Shown in pieces: positions 1 through 9,682 of a stretch of DNA of 52,342 bases. Below the pieces are notes generated by a model. The model saw only the letters and a list, made by a program, of their open reading frames with translations. It did not search any database and had not been told where the DNA came from. The DNA is taken from contig JAPZRK010000022.1 of assembly GCA_027531445.1 (NCBI GenBank), forward strand, positions 1-52,342, read 5' to 3'. Both the position numbers and the translations under genes were made by a program. The DNA is from Leptospira sp. (GTDB lineage: Bacteria > Spirochaetota > Leptospiria > Leptospirales > Leptospiraceae). Numbering within the stretch: the first letter of the stretch is position 1; the number at the start of each line of letters is the position of its first letter.

Positions 1-1176
<1,176 letters not shown>

Positions 1177-1193
1177 ATAAGCTTTCTCCCTAA

Positions 1194-4100
1194 TTAAACG
1201 TTGTTTCTTACCCGAGTTAGATAACTAACTGCAGGTCCGATGTTGAGGTATTCCAAGAGTTTGTAGGATCTTGGATCTTTTAGAAGTTTTGTTACTTTTG
1301 ATTCTGGATCGTTTACGTTCCCGAAAACGATGGCATTTGATGGACAAGTCTGCTGGCAAGCAGAAACAACTTCACCATCTTTCAAAGTACGACCTTCATT
1401 TTTGGCCTGGATTTTTCTTTCTGCAACACGAGATGCACAGAAGTTACATTTTTCCATAACCCCTCGAGATCTTACGGTTACATCAGGATTGAGTCCGAGA
1501 TTTCTAGGAGGTGTAGCTTTTGATGTATACGTTCCCTCTCCTAAAAGATTGTGCTCATTCCAATGCTCCAACCAATTGAATCTTCTTACCTTGTATGGAC
1601 AGTTGTTTGAACAATAACGTGTACCCACACATCTGTTATACACCATATCATTTGTCCCTTCCGAACTATGGATGGTTGCGGCAACAGGGCAAACAGTTTC
1701 ACAAGGTGCGTTATCACAATGTTGGCACATCAAAGGTTGGTGAGCGATTTCGAGTGATTCTGGTTTTTCAGGGTCACCGATGTAGTATCTGTCGATACGC
1801 ATCCAATGCATTTCACGACCCATGCGAACTTCATCCCTTCCAACCATAGGCACGTTGTTTTCGATGTTACATGCAACGACGCATGCTCCACATCCAGAAC
1901 ACTGTGTTAGGTCAACGGCCATCCCCCATTTGTATCCAGGGTATGAAAATTGGCTTCCAGGTTGGTCAGATGGAGCATTTGCTCCTTGAGCGCGCGTTAA
2001 CTTTCCATCAATCAGAATTTTTGGAATTTCCGGTTCAGGGATATTTGCAGAAGGATTCTTAGTATACTCTTGCAATTTTGCAGATATAATTAATGGTCTT
2101 TCCTTCCACTCTTTGCCCATCATGACTCCAGGTGTCATCATGTGATGGTCTTGAGTTGTAGCTAATTTGTATTTCTTGCCTGTTGGAGTGAGAGTAACTG
2201 GAAGGCCTGAGTAAACAATCCTATCTTCTACAATCGTAGCGAGTAGATTTGCATTTTTTCCAACACCGTTACCTACACCACCGACCGATGTTCTGCCATA
2301 TCCAAGTGCAATACCAACTGCCTCAGCATGCAAACCAGGTTGAACGAGAGCAGGAAGATCGAATGAAACCTTTCCTACAGTAACTGTTACCACATCGTTC
2401 AATTTAATGCCCGCAGAACGTGAGTACTGTGGACTGATGGCTACATAATTGTCCCAGGTAACTTTTGATACTGGATCTGGTAATTCTTGGAGTTGTGAAT
2501 TGTTGGCTCGTTCCCCATTCCCTACCCCTACATTAGTGTAGAGAGAAAGAGAAAGACCAGACTTAGCTGCTGAAAGTGGTGCAATCGTTCCTTTAAATCC
2601 ACGTGCCGATTTTTCAGACTTTGGATTGCCAGAAACAAGGACACCTTTTCTTAGGAGGTCTTCCCAATTTGTCTTTTTAGAATACTTAGATTTCAGATAG
2701 TCGTAGTAAGCTTTTGCACCGAGGAGGCTTCCACCTGCCCATGCAATGAGGGAATCCTCAAATGCTCTCGAACTAAATAGTGGTCGAATGGTTGGTTGTT
2801 GGATACTTGTGATACCTGCAACTGCTTCCGAATCTCCCCAAGCTTCAAGGAAGTGCGAAACAGGAGCCAACCAATTTGATGCAAGAGTGGTTTCGTCTAC
2901 TCTGTCAGAGACAGTGATGACATTTGCCGCTTCGTGTAATAGTTTTTTCCACTCATCTCCGTTAGGAGCCTCGTAAACAAAATTTACACCGTATACAATC
3001 AATACTCCGACGTTTCTATCTTTTAAAGATTTAGAAAGTGTAGCTATGTTTGCCGCATAATCAGATCGACCTTGTTTTCTCGCATTTGTAGCATCGATCG
3101 TTTTACCATCGTTACCCAACATGCTATTGAGCATATTTACAGCTATTTGAAGGTCGATGGCATCAGCGGTTTCGGAACTAGATCCACCAGCAATGACCAA
3201 CGACTCCCCTTTTGCCGAAGCGAGCGCTTTTGCAGTGCGAAGAACCACATCTTTTGAGATACCGAGTTCTGAGATAGCTTTGTCAATGTCGATCGAAGCT
3301 ACACCCGTTGATCCGCCTACTCCTAAATCACTGAGCGCTTTAGCAATGACCAATGCAAACTTTCTCTGGTCGCCAGGTCGTAAAGGTACTCTCTGATCTG
3401 CATTCGAGCCAGTCATGGAAGGGTGAGTTTCCGCTGCGATGAAAGTATTTACAACAGCAGATTTTTCAGTTAGGTTCCTTCTTTTCGAAAAGTCAGAGTG
3501 ATAAGTAACATTTGTTAGAAAATCACTGTCAATGGAAAGGATGACTTTTGCTTTATCAAAGTGATAGTTTGGCAAAACTGCTTTGCCGTAAGATTTCTCT
3601 TGCGCAATCGAAACGGCATCGTCAGAAGTTCCGAATGCAATTTCGAGATGGCGTCCGCCACCAACTGATTTCAAAAACTCAGAAATCATTTCAGCGGAAG
3701 AAGGCGATGTCAAAGGCTTTGTAACGATGACCGTTTTACCTTTGTTTGCCTGGAGCTTTTCTTTAACGTCTTTGTCTAAAACAAACCAATCACTAGATTT
3801 TGGAACTCCATCGATGATTTGTTGTGGTTCCTTTGCACGATCGGAGTCATAGAGATCAAAAATAGATGCCTGTCCAGATGCGCAAAGTGCACCTTCAGAG
3901 AGTGGATGGGAAGGATTTCCTTCAAGCTTTAATGGACGGCCATCTCTAGCTTTGACCACAACGCCACAACCTACGCTACAGCCACCGCAAACGGATGCAT
4001 AATGATAGGAATGACCGTGTTTGACGAAGTCGTATTGTTCTACATCATCGTTTTCGTTTTTGAAAGTCAGGTTCACATAAGGGATGATCTTTTCTGCAGG

Positions 4101-4319
4101 TTTTGGAATACAACCTACAGTCGTCATCACTACCGATGCTCCCATAAACTTTAAAAATGACTTCCGATCGAAGTCACCTTTTTTGATCTTTGCGATCAAA
4201 GGGTCTGGAGAAGTATAAAATTCTTGTTTTTGGAGCTGGCCTTCACGTGAAGTTCCGCGCAACTCATAAGACTGCCAATGAGCCTTTTTTTCTTTTTGGA
4301 AGTTGTCGTCTTTCATCAT
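1194..4319 (-). CDS. actB: Alternative Complex III iron-sulfur/molybdopterin-like subunit ActB
   Basis: This is the large peripheral subunit of Alternative Complex III, carrying electrons by iron-sulfur clusters. I chose the ATG at 4319 (1041 residues) because GGAGGA lies 11 bases upstream and the longer frame would run into actA. A Tat-like motif (DRKSFLKFMG, near residue 51) is followed by a hydrophobic stretch. A molybdopterin-oxidoreductase-like domain follows; it has four cysteines near residues 111, 114, 118 and 146 that could hold a cluster. The C-terminal ferredoxin-like domain shows CSGCGACVVAC, CQHCDNAPCETVC, CVGTRYCSNNC and a later CNFC...CQQTC. The threonine replacing the second cysteine in CVGTRYC is the usual sign of a 3Fe-4S cluster in this family. 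It sits between actA and actC. Confidence 0.9.
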   Translation of the reverse strand: MMKDDNFQKEKKAHWQSYELRGTSREGQLQKQEFYTSPDPLIAKIKKGDFDRKSFLKFMGASVVMTTVGCIPKPAEKIIPYVNLTFKNENDDVEQYDFVKHGHSYHYASVCGGCSVGCGVVVKARDGRPLKLEGNPSHPLSEGALCASGQASIFDLYDSDRAKEPQQIIDGVPKSSDWFVLDKDVKEKLQANKGKTVIVTKPLTSPSSAEMISEFLKSVGGGRHLEIAFGTSDDAVSIAQEKSYGKAVLPNYHFDKAKVILSIDSDFLTNVTYHSDFSKRRNLTEKSAVVNTFIAAETHPSMTGSNADQRVPLRPGDQRKFALVIAKALSDLGVGGSTGVASIDIDKAISELGISKDVVLRTAKALASAKGESLVIAGGSSSETADAIDLQIAVNMLNSMLGNDGKTIDATNARKQGRSDYAANIATLSKSLKDRNVGVLIVYGVNFVYEAPNGDEWKKLLHEAANVITVSDRVDETTLASNWLAPVSHFLEAWGDSEAVAGITSIQQPTIRPLFSSRAFEDSLIAWAGGSLLGAKAYYDYLKSKYSKKTNWEDLLRKGVLVSGNPKSEKSARGFKGTIAPLSAAKSGLSLSLYTNVGVGNGERANNSQLQELPDPVSKVTWDNYVAISPQYSRSAGIKLNDVVTVTVGKVSFDLPALVQPGLHAEAVGIALGYGRTSVGGVGNGVGKNANLLATIVEDRIVYSGLPVTLTPTGKKYKLATTQDHHMMTPGVMMGKEWKERPLIISAKLQEYTKNPSANIPEPEIPKILIDGKLTRAQGANAPSDQPGSQFSYPGYKWGMAVDLTQCSGCGACVVACNIENNVPMVGRDEVRMGREMHWMRIDRYYIGDPEKPESLEIAHQPLMCQHCDNAPCETVCPVAATIHSSEGTNDMVYNRCVGTRYCSNNCPYKVRRFNWLEHWNEHNLLGEGTYTSKATPPRNLGLNPDVTVRSRGVMEKCNFCASRVAERKIQAKNEGRTLKDGEVVSACQQTCPSNAIVFGNVNDPESKVTKLLKDPRSYKLLEYLNIGPAVSYLTRVRNNV

Positions 4320-4338
4320 ATAATTTAGAGTCCTCCGA

Positions 4339-4854
4339 TTACCTGTGACAAGTCGAACAATCGTTAGGGGCGTTGTTTTCACGGTGGCAATCCACACAGA
4401 AACCCATATTTAACGACTTGGATTGTTTTACTTTGACCATCTCAGCCATGTTACCATGACACTGTGAACAATCTACACCTCGCTGCACGTGGCGCGAATG
4501 GTTGAAGTAAACAAAATCTGGTTGATCGTGAACTTTAACCCAAGGGACAGGTGTTTTGGTTTCGTATTGTTGTTGTAACCATTTAACATGCTCTTGGTTG
4601 CCTGCAACGTTAGCAACCTTGCTATGACAATTCATACATGTGGATGTCGGAGGGATCGTAGCATGCGCTGATGTTTCCACCGTTGTATGGCAGTACTTAC
4701 AATCCATCTTGTTGTCGCCGGCATGAATCTTATGGTTAAATGGGATGGGCTGATCCGGTGAATAGCCCACATAACGACTTGGAGAAAAAATCAAATATGC
4801 TAACGCGGCTATCGCTACGATAGGCACAGAGATCTTAAGTATTTTTATGTTCAT
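4339..4854 (-). CDS. actA: Alternative Complex III pentahaem cytochrome c subunit ActA
   Basis: This is a periplasm-facing multihaem cytochrome c subunit. The 171-residue protein starts at the ATG at 4854; an in-frame GTG at 4881 gives nine more residues but would push the hydrophobic anchor inward and has no better ribosome site (AGGA lies about 10 bases before 4854). One N-terminal membrane segment (about residues 5-22) precedes five CXXCH haem motifs: CKYCH, CMNCH, CSQCH, CVDCH and CSTCH. Five haems match the known ActA pattern. Further histidines (FNHKIH, FNHSRH) are plausible distal ligands. It is the first act gene here, with actB starting 19 bases after its stop, so the three are probably one transcript. 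Confidence 0.9.
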   Translation of the reverse strand: MNIKILKISVPIVAIAALAYLIFSPSRYVGYSPDQPIPFNHKIHAGDNKMDCKYCHTTVETSAHATIPPTSTCMNCHSKVANVAGNQEHVKWLQQQYETKTPVPWVKVHDQPDFVYFNHSRHVQRGVDCSQCHGNMAEMVKVKQSKSLNMGFCVDCHRENNAPNDCSTCHR

Positions 4855-5012
4855 TCCTTGAATTCCTGAACCCGATTTCACTGTCTTCTGACAAGAAAGG
4901 AGAAAATCCTAAAAAAAGCAAGTATGTAAGAGTTTTCGGTAGGAAAAAATCAAAACAGGTGACATAAGCAAAAAAAAATTGGGGTAGATACGTATGTTTT
5001 GAGTTATTGATA

Positions 5013-5027
5013 CTAATTCTCAATTAG
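5013..5027. promoter_or_regulatory. Inverted repeat upstream of the act operon
   Basis: CTAATT-CTC-AATTAG is a perfect 6-3-6 inverted repeat about 160 bases upstream of actA, in the 228-base stretch between the preceding terminator (ending 5118 on the minus-strand template side) and actA. It could be an operator. No convincing -35/-10 pair was seen next to it, and AT-rich DNA produces such repeats by chance. Confidence 0.25.
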
Positions 5028-5082
5028 AACAAAACGAGAGATACGCTAAATCAGAATATCTTAATTTGCTAATATTGGAGCT

Positions 5083-5118
5083 TAAAAAAACAGCCCTCGA
5101 TGAGACATCTAAAGGGCC
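5083..5118 (-). terminator. Rho-independent terminator after the glycosyltransferase gene
   Basis: Read on the minus strand, GCCCT...GATG, a three-base TCT loop, then CATC...AGGGC form a two-part stem with a small internal loop, followed by TG and seven T residues. It lies 27 bases past the stop of the ArnT-like gene, so it should end the rlmN-lipoprotein-glycosyltransferase transcript and insulate the act operon. Confidence 0.75.
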
Positions 5119-5144
5119 CTAAAAACCAGACTTACACAATTAGC

Positions 5145-6851
5145 CTAGTTATTACTTCGTTGATTTTGCGATTTTCCCTGAACCTTTTTCAGCCAAATTA
5201 GAGAAATTTTCTTCAATACTAGCGGCCTTGTCTCTTTTTTTAAGAAAGCAATGGTGGGAGTGGCCACTTTGTACGTATCTCTTTCCAAAATCGTCTCGAT
5301 TTCGTACAAACTTCCTAGATCTTTTTGCAAAGATTCCATATGTTCCGATGGAAGCAGGAGCAGTCTTTTGTCATGGCTCCCCCAAATCTTATCGATGGCG
5401 GTTAAATCGTAGATGTTTCGGAAGTTTCGATCAGAGTAAAAAGCATACGATCTTTTGGAATTGGAGAATCTATATGTGTAAAGTATGGGTTCATTCGGTT
5501 CCAATTCTTGCACTTGCTTTCCAATTTCTCGAGAAGGTTGGAAAGACGTAAGAATCGGATAGTAAACAAGACTAATTGCTCCAAAAAACAGTGCGGCACC
5601 GGTCACAGTCACGAGGAATTCGATCGGTAAAAACTGTGCCAGCAGGAAGATAAATGCTAGACCGACAAAAAAGAAAACAAAGTAAATCACCCCAACTTCC
5701 GCAACAAAAATGGGAAGGAGACAGTATGCAACCATGTAGATGATACCTGCAATCATAAACGATGGCCGAATGCGCTTTGTAACTGACGAAAATAGGCTCT
5801 CCTCGGCAACCTTTCCAAAATAAATAGCCGCACCTGGAAGCACCCAATAAATGTACTGAGGAAGCGGATATCTCGAAAAAGAGATTAAAAAGAGAAATAG
5901 AAACACCCAGAAAGGAATCACAAAGTCAACGTGGGCATATTCATTCTTTTGGATCTTTCGAATGATTTCTCTCCAACCTAACGATCGATAATATCTTACT
6001 GCTCTAAATAGGATGTAAAGAATCATGGGAACTACCCCACTCATAAATGCCCAAAGAAAATTCTTATAAAAATAAAAAGGATCAAATTTCACATCATACA
6101 TGGCTTTGTAAAATCTGCCAAAGGATTGGATCCATAGAAAAAAAGCCGGGCCATACGAATTAAAATCGCGGTATAACAAAAAACACCAAGCTGTGGGTAA
6201 TGAGGAAAGTATCAATATACCTGGCAGTATCTTCATTGAAAGCAATAACTTCCAATCCCTTCGAAAGAGTATGTTTCCCCCAATTGAAAGTGCTGGTATA
6301 ACGACACTGATGGGTCCCTTGGTAACAAATCCAATGGACATCATTAGATACATGAGAAAATAGTAATTTGAGTTTTGTTTGCGACCCAAATAGTAAAAAT
6401 GATAAGTAAATGTGATGTATGCCACAAGATAAACATCTATCTTTGGATCTACTACCATCGCATAAAATCCTGGAGTAATCAGGTAAATGATGGAAGCTAG
6501 ATAGCCCTGACGTTCATTCTGCCATATAAGAATCGTAATGCGATATATCGAATATGCAGATAAAAAACTCAAGAATAACGCAGGCAATCGAAAGGAAAAA
6601 TTACTCATTCCAAATAAGGTAAAGGATGAGGCAATTGTCCAAAACGTGAATATTGGTTTATCTAAATAACGCCTGCCATTATCAATCAGCCTAAAAAAAT
6701 CTCCAGAATGAAACATTTGTTTGCTGATCTCTGCGTATTGAGAAGAATCAATATCGATTACGTCCAGGGGAAGAGTAAACAAAAGAGCCAAAGAAGAAAG
6801 AAGCAATAACAATCTGTAAAAAAGTTTTTCTGTAGGTTGTAACAAAATCAT
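5145..6851 (-). CDS. ArnT-like glycosyltransferase, family 39 type, integral membrane
   Basis: This is a multi-spanning membrane glycosyltransferase that by family would move a sugar from a polyprenyl-phosphate carrier to lipid A, a lipid or a protein on the outer face of the inner membrane. The 568-residue length and about a dozen hydrophobic segments fit the ArnT/PMT type. The first periplasmic loop has DIDSSQYAEISKQM, matching the acidic D-[ST]-x-Y-A-E motif of the family, followed by YLDKPIFTFW (equivalent of Y-x-x-K-P-P) and later VTKGPISVVIP. The start overlaps the stop of the small lipoprotein gene by 4 bases, indicating translational coupling. The acceptor is unknown; lipid A decoration is an inference from the family. 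Confidence 0.82.
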   Translation of the reverse strand: MILLQPTEKLFYRLLLLLSSLALLFTLPLDVIDIDSSQYAEISKQMFHSGDFFRLIDNGRRYLDKPIFTFWTIASSFTLFGMSNFSFRLPALFLSFLSAYSIYRITILIWQNERQGYLASIIYLITPGFYAMVVDPKIDVYLVAYITFTYHFYYLGRKQNSNYYFLMYLMMSIGFVTKGPISVVIPALSIGGNILFRRDWKLLLSMKILPGILILSSLPTAWCFLLYRDFNSYGPAFFLWIQSFGRFYKAMYDVKFDPFYFYKNFLWAFMSGVVPMILYILFRAVRYYRSLGWREIIRKIQKNEYAHVDFVIPFWVFLFLFLISFSRYPLPQYIYWVLPGAAIYFGKVAEESLFSSVTKRIRPSFMIAGIIYMVAYCLLPIFVAEVGVIYFVFFFVGLAFIFLLAQFLPIEFLVTVTGAALFFGAISLVYYPILTSFQPSREIGKQVQELEPNEPILYTYRFSNSKRSYAFYSDRNFRNIYDLTAIDKIWGSHDKRLLLLPSEHMESLQKDLGSLYEIETILERDTYKVATPTIAFLKKETRPLVLKKISLIWLKKVQGKSQNQRSNN

Positions 6852-7135
6852 TCAAGTGTCCCTATCTGTAATACACAGTTTCCAAATCCCTTACATGAGG
6901 TAGGTTCTTGGTCAAAACATTGTAGGATTTCACTATTATGAGTGGTGCATCCATCCATACACGAAATGTGACCGGAACGCTTTACGTCTGGGGCTAATTT
7001 AATTTGAAGAGTGCTCTCTGTACAGGAAACGAACTGATCGCATGCAAGTGTGCACTTTTGCTCTACTATGTCTTGGCATGCAAAAGAGCATAATCCGAAT
7101 AAATACAAAATACTAATTTTTGTTGCTACCTTCAT
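6848..7135 (-). CDS. Small cysteine-rich lipoprotein, unknown function
   Basis: The product is 95 residues from the ATG at 7135. This start is preferred over a GTG at 7144 because AAAGG lies eight bases before it. The signal sequence ends in CSFAC, an acceptable lipobox, so it is a predicted lipoprotein. Eight more cysteines follow in about 70 residues (for example KCTLAC, SCMDGC and FGNC), suggesting four disulfide bonds outside the cytoplasm. The start lies inside the last 23 bases of rlmN and the stop overlaps the glycosyltransferase start by 4 bases, so the three genes are probably co-translated. Function is unknown. Confidence 0.75.
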   Translation of the reverse strand: MKVATKISILYLFGLCSFACQDIVEQKCTLACDQFVSCTESTLQIKLAPDVKRSGHISCMDGCTTHNSEILQCFDQEPTSCKGFGNCVLQIGTLE

Positions 7136-8177
7136 TTCTAACACCTTTCAAAGCAAGCATACCACATGCTCCATTGATATCACGACCCGGACTTTGACGA
7201 TTGAGAATAGGAACACCGGCTTTCGCTCTTAGATAAGAAACAAATTCACCTACTTCTTCTTCCGTTGGTCGTCTCCATCCCGTAAAATCAGTGTTTAATG
7301 GAATTACATTGATTTTACATTTGTTGACCGACTTTGCAATCCGAACCAAACGTTCGGCATTTTCTCGACCCATATTTACGTCTGGTATCATCACATATTC
7401 AAATGTGATCATGCGATCCAATTCTTGAGTGAACTTTCGGGCAGATTCAAGTAATTTTTCTAACGGATATTTTTTATTGATATCCATTACCGAAGAACGC
7501 GTGTTTGGGTTCGGATGGTTTAACGATATCGCAAAATTAAATGGTTCTTTGTTTTCAATAAAACGATTGATACCAGTCACAACTCCCGCAGTAGAAATGG
7601 TAATCCTTTTGGCACCAAGACCAATCCCATCCTTGTCATGGAAAATATGTGCCGCCTTTAAGACGGAAAAATAATTATGTAATGGTTCACCCATACCCAT
7701 AAATACGATGTTTGTTGCCTTGTCTTGAACGATCTTTTCTACTTGAAGAACTTGGTCCACGATCTGCCAAGTTTGTAGGCTTCCTTTGTATTCGAGAAGT
7801 CCGGTTGCACAAAAAGAACAATTCAGCGTGCAACCTACTTGAGAAGAGATACAAATCGTTTTTCGTTCTCCGTCTGCACTTGGAATCCAAACAGTTTCGA
7901 TTTCCTTTCCTGCTTCCACATCAAATGTAAATTTGCGCGTTCCGTCTTTGGAAATGAGCTCTCTGCCCAATTGGATCTCGGGAAGGATCGTCTTTTCTTT
8001 TAAGAGGTCTCTAACTTCTTTTGAAAGCGTGGTAAATTGATCTATAGAAGAGTAACGTGATTTATAAATCCCATTGTAAATTTGTTTGGCTCGGTAGGCT
8101 TCGAGTCCTAGCGAAGTACACAAACTTTGTAGCTCTGCCAGAGTTTTGCCTTTTAAAATGGGTACTTCTTCTTTCAT
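7113..8177 (-). CDS. rlmN: Dual-specificity 23S rRNA A2503 / tRNA A37 C2-methyltransferase RlmN
   Basis: This is a radical-SAM enzyme that methylates carbon 2 of adenosine 2503 in 23S rRNA and, in several bacteria, A37 of some tRNAs. The 354-residue length is normal. The radical-SAM cluster motif CTLNCSFC (C116, C120, C123) sits in ISSQVGCTLNCSFCATG, and the C-terminal mechanistic cysteine is C338 in GACGMLALK. FMGMGEPLHNY is also typical. It heads a three-gene minus-strand transcript. Cfr, the antibiotic-resistance relative, is less likely because the gene matches housekeeping RlmN motifs and context. Confidence 0.95.
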   Translation of the reverse strand: MKEEVPILKGKTLAELQSLCTSLGLEAYRAKQIYNGIYKSRYSSIDQFTTLSKEVRDLLKEKTILPEIQLGRELISKDGTRKFTFDVEAGKEIETVWIPSADGERKTICISSQVGCTLNCSFCATGLLEYKGSLQTWQIVDQVLQVEKIVQDKATNIVFMGMGEPLHNYFSVLKAAHIFHDKDGIGLGAKRITISTAGVVTGINRFIENKEPFNFAISLNHPNPNTRSSVMDINKKYPLEKLLESARKFTQELDRMITFEYVMIPDVNMGRENAERLVRIAKSVNKCKINVIPLNTDFTGWRRPTEEEVGEFVSYLRAKAGVPILNRQSPGRDINGACGMLALKGVRNEGSNKN

Positions 8178-8360
8178 TGGGGGTGCCTATCAGACAACTT
8201 AACCTTCGTAGATTAGCAGAATAGAATTTTTTTGGGCCCAATTTTGAAATTCAACGGCTTAAAATCGGATGGAATGGCAATTGACAGGTCAGAGAACGAA
8301 AAAATCCTTGAACCATGTTCTTCTGTCTAATCTACAGAAGACTTTAGGGGACTTTAATCT

Positions 8361-9665
8361 ATGAACAGCGATATTTTTATGGAGTATGCCTTCGGAGCGA
8401 TGATCGCTCTGATTGGTGTGGAGGCCTTTTTCTCATACATCAAAGGGAAACACTTTTACCGATTGAATGTTTTCATAGCAGACGTGAGCAATGGAGTCAT
8501 CTTTGCTGTTGCGGGCGTGGCAATACTTGCCGGTGCCCTCTTTCTCTATGATTTGGTCTGGACTCATTTTTCATTGGCTAAATTGGGCATCCTCCTCTTT
8601 CCCTTAGAGAGTCCTGTTTCCTTTTCCCCCTTTCAAATTCACCTCGGCGTTTTGTTATCTTGGACTTTTTCGGTCGTTCTTGCCGACTTTATTTATTACT
8701 GGTTTCATAGACATACTCATACTATCGCGATTCTTTGGGCCTGCCACGTAACACATCACTCAACTCAAGAAATGAACCTTTCCGTTGCTTTTCGTGGGAA
8801 CGCATTCCAGAGAATTTTTGAATACATGTATTTTTTGCCGATGGCACTCATCGGAATTCCGTGGCCTATGTTTTTCCTTAGCCACAGGATATTGAAAGTG
8901 TATCAATTTTTTGTTCACACAAGATTCGTTGGGAAGCTTGGCTTTTTAGAAGAATTTATGGTCACCCCGTCAAACCACCGAGTGCACCATGGTACACAAA
9001 ATTTATACTTAGATAAAAATCATGGCGGTATATTTATCATTTGGGATCGTATGTTTGGAAGTTTTGTGGAGGAGACTGAAGAACCACTTTATGGTTTAAC
9101 AAAACCAGTCAATACCTTCAATCCAATCACTGCCAATATACACGTGTATGTCGATTTGATCAAAAACGTTAGAGCCGCTAGAAGCTTTTCTGATAGAATG
9201 AAGATACTTTTCAAAGAACCGGGTTGGAAACCTGATTACCTAAAAACAGAAGATGATGTAATCAAAGAGCCTGCATATACTGAAAAATACAACCCGAATC
9301 CACCGAAGGGAGTCATGATCTACGTAATGATACAGGCTTTGATTTTGGCGACTGTTGGACTCATTATTTGGAAGGTTGCCAAATTAGATCTAACCGATGC
9401 GGGAACACTTACCATTATTGGTGCGCTTGTGATGTTTAGTCTTATCTCGATAAATCGCATCATGGAAATGAAACGATGGTCAAGAAGGACAGAAGTGATT
9501 CGAAATGGGATCTTTTTTCTTGGCTTTGTCGCAGTATTGTATGCCGTTAAAATACCTTTAATTACTTATGTGACGATTCCACTAGTCACGTTGTCTCTAT
9601 TTTCGCTTCTGTGGATCGTAATCAAAAGAAAGACCTTTTTTGATCTCTCTTTAGATCATGATTAA
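8361..9665 (+). CDS. Sterol desaturase / fatty acid hydroxylase superfamily membrane oxygenase
   Basis: This is a di-iron membrane oxygenase that by family hydroxylates or desaturates a lipid. The 434 residues contain several membrane segments and the histidine clusters that bind the iron pair: HRHTH (116-120), CHVTHH (H129, H132, H133) and NHRVHH (H206, H209, H210), plus H221. The arrangement and the extra C-terminal membrane region (about residues 310-425) resemble the alkylglycerol monooxygenase-like branch more than C5-sterol desaturases; that is an inference. AGGGGAC stands 8-12 bases before the ATG. A weak promoter with TTGAAC at 8308 and TCTACA at 8331 is possible. The gene is divergent from rlmN and convergent with the next gene, 17 bases away. 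Confidence 0.85.
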   Translation: MNSDIFMEYAFGAMIALIGVEAFFSYIKGKHFYRLNVFIADVSNGVIFAVAGVAILAGALFLYDLVWTHFSLAKLGILLFPLESPVSFSPFQIHLGVLLSWTFSVVLADFIYYWFHRHTHTIAILWACHVTHHSTQEMNLSVAFRGNAFQRIFEYMYFLPMALIGIPWPMFFLSHRILKVYQFFVHTRFVGKLGFLEEFMVTPSNHRVHHGTQNLYLDKNHGGIFIIWDRMFGSFVEETEEPLYGLTKPVNTFNPITANIHVYVDLIKNVRAARSFSDRMKILFKEPGWKPDYLKTEDDVIKEPAYTEKYNPNPPKGVMIYVMIQALILATVGLIIWKVAKLDLTDAGTLTIIGALVMFSLISINRIMEMKRWSRRTEVIRNGIFFLGFVAVLYAVKIPLITYVTIPLVTLSLFSLLWIVIKRKTFFDLSLDHD

Positions 9666-9682
9666 ACAAAGTCTGATCGTAA

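Noticed and set aside
8232..8241. TTGGGCCCAA palindrome between rlmN and the sterol desaturase-like gene
   Set aside because: Only ten bases long with nothing else nearby that suggests an operator.
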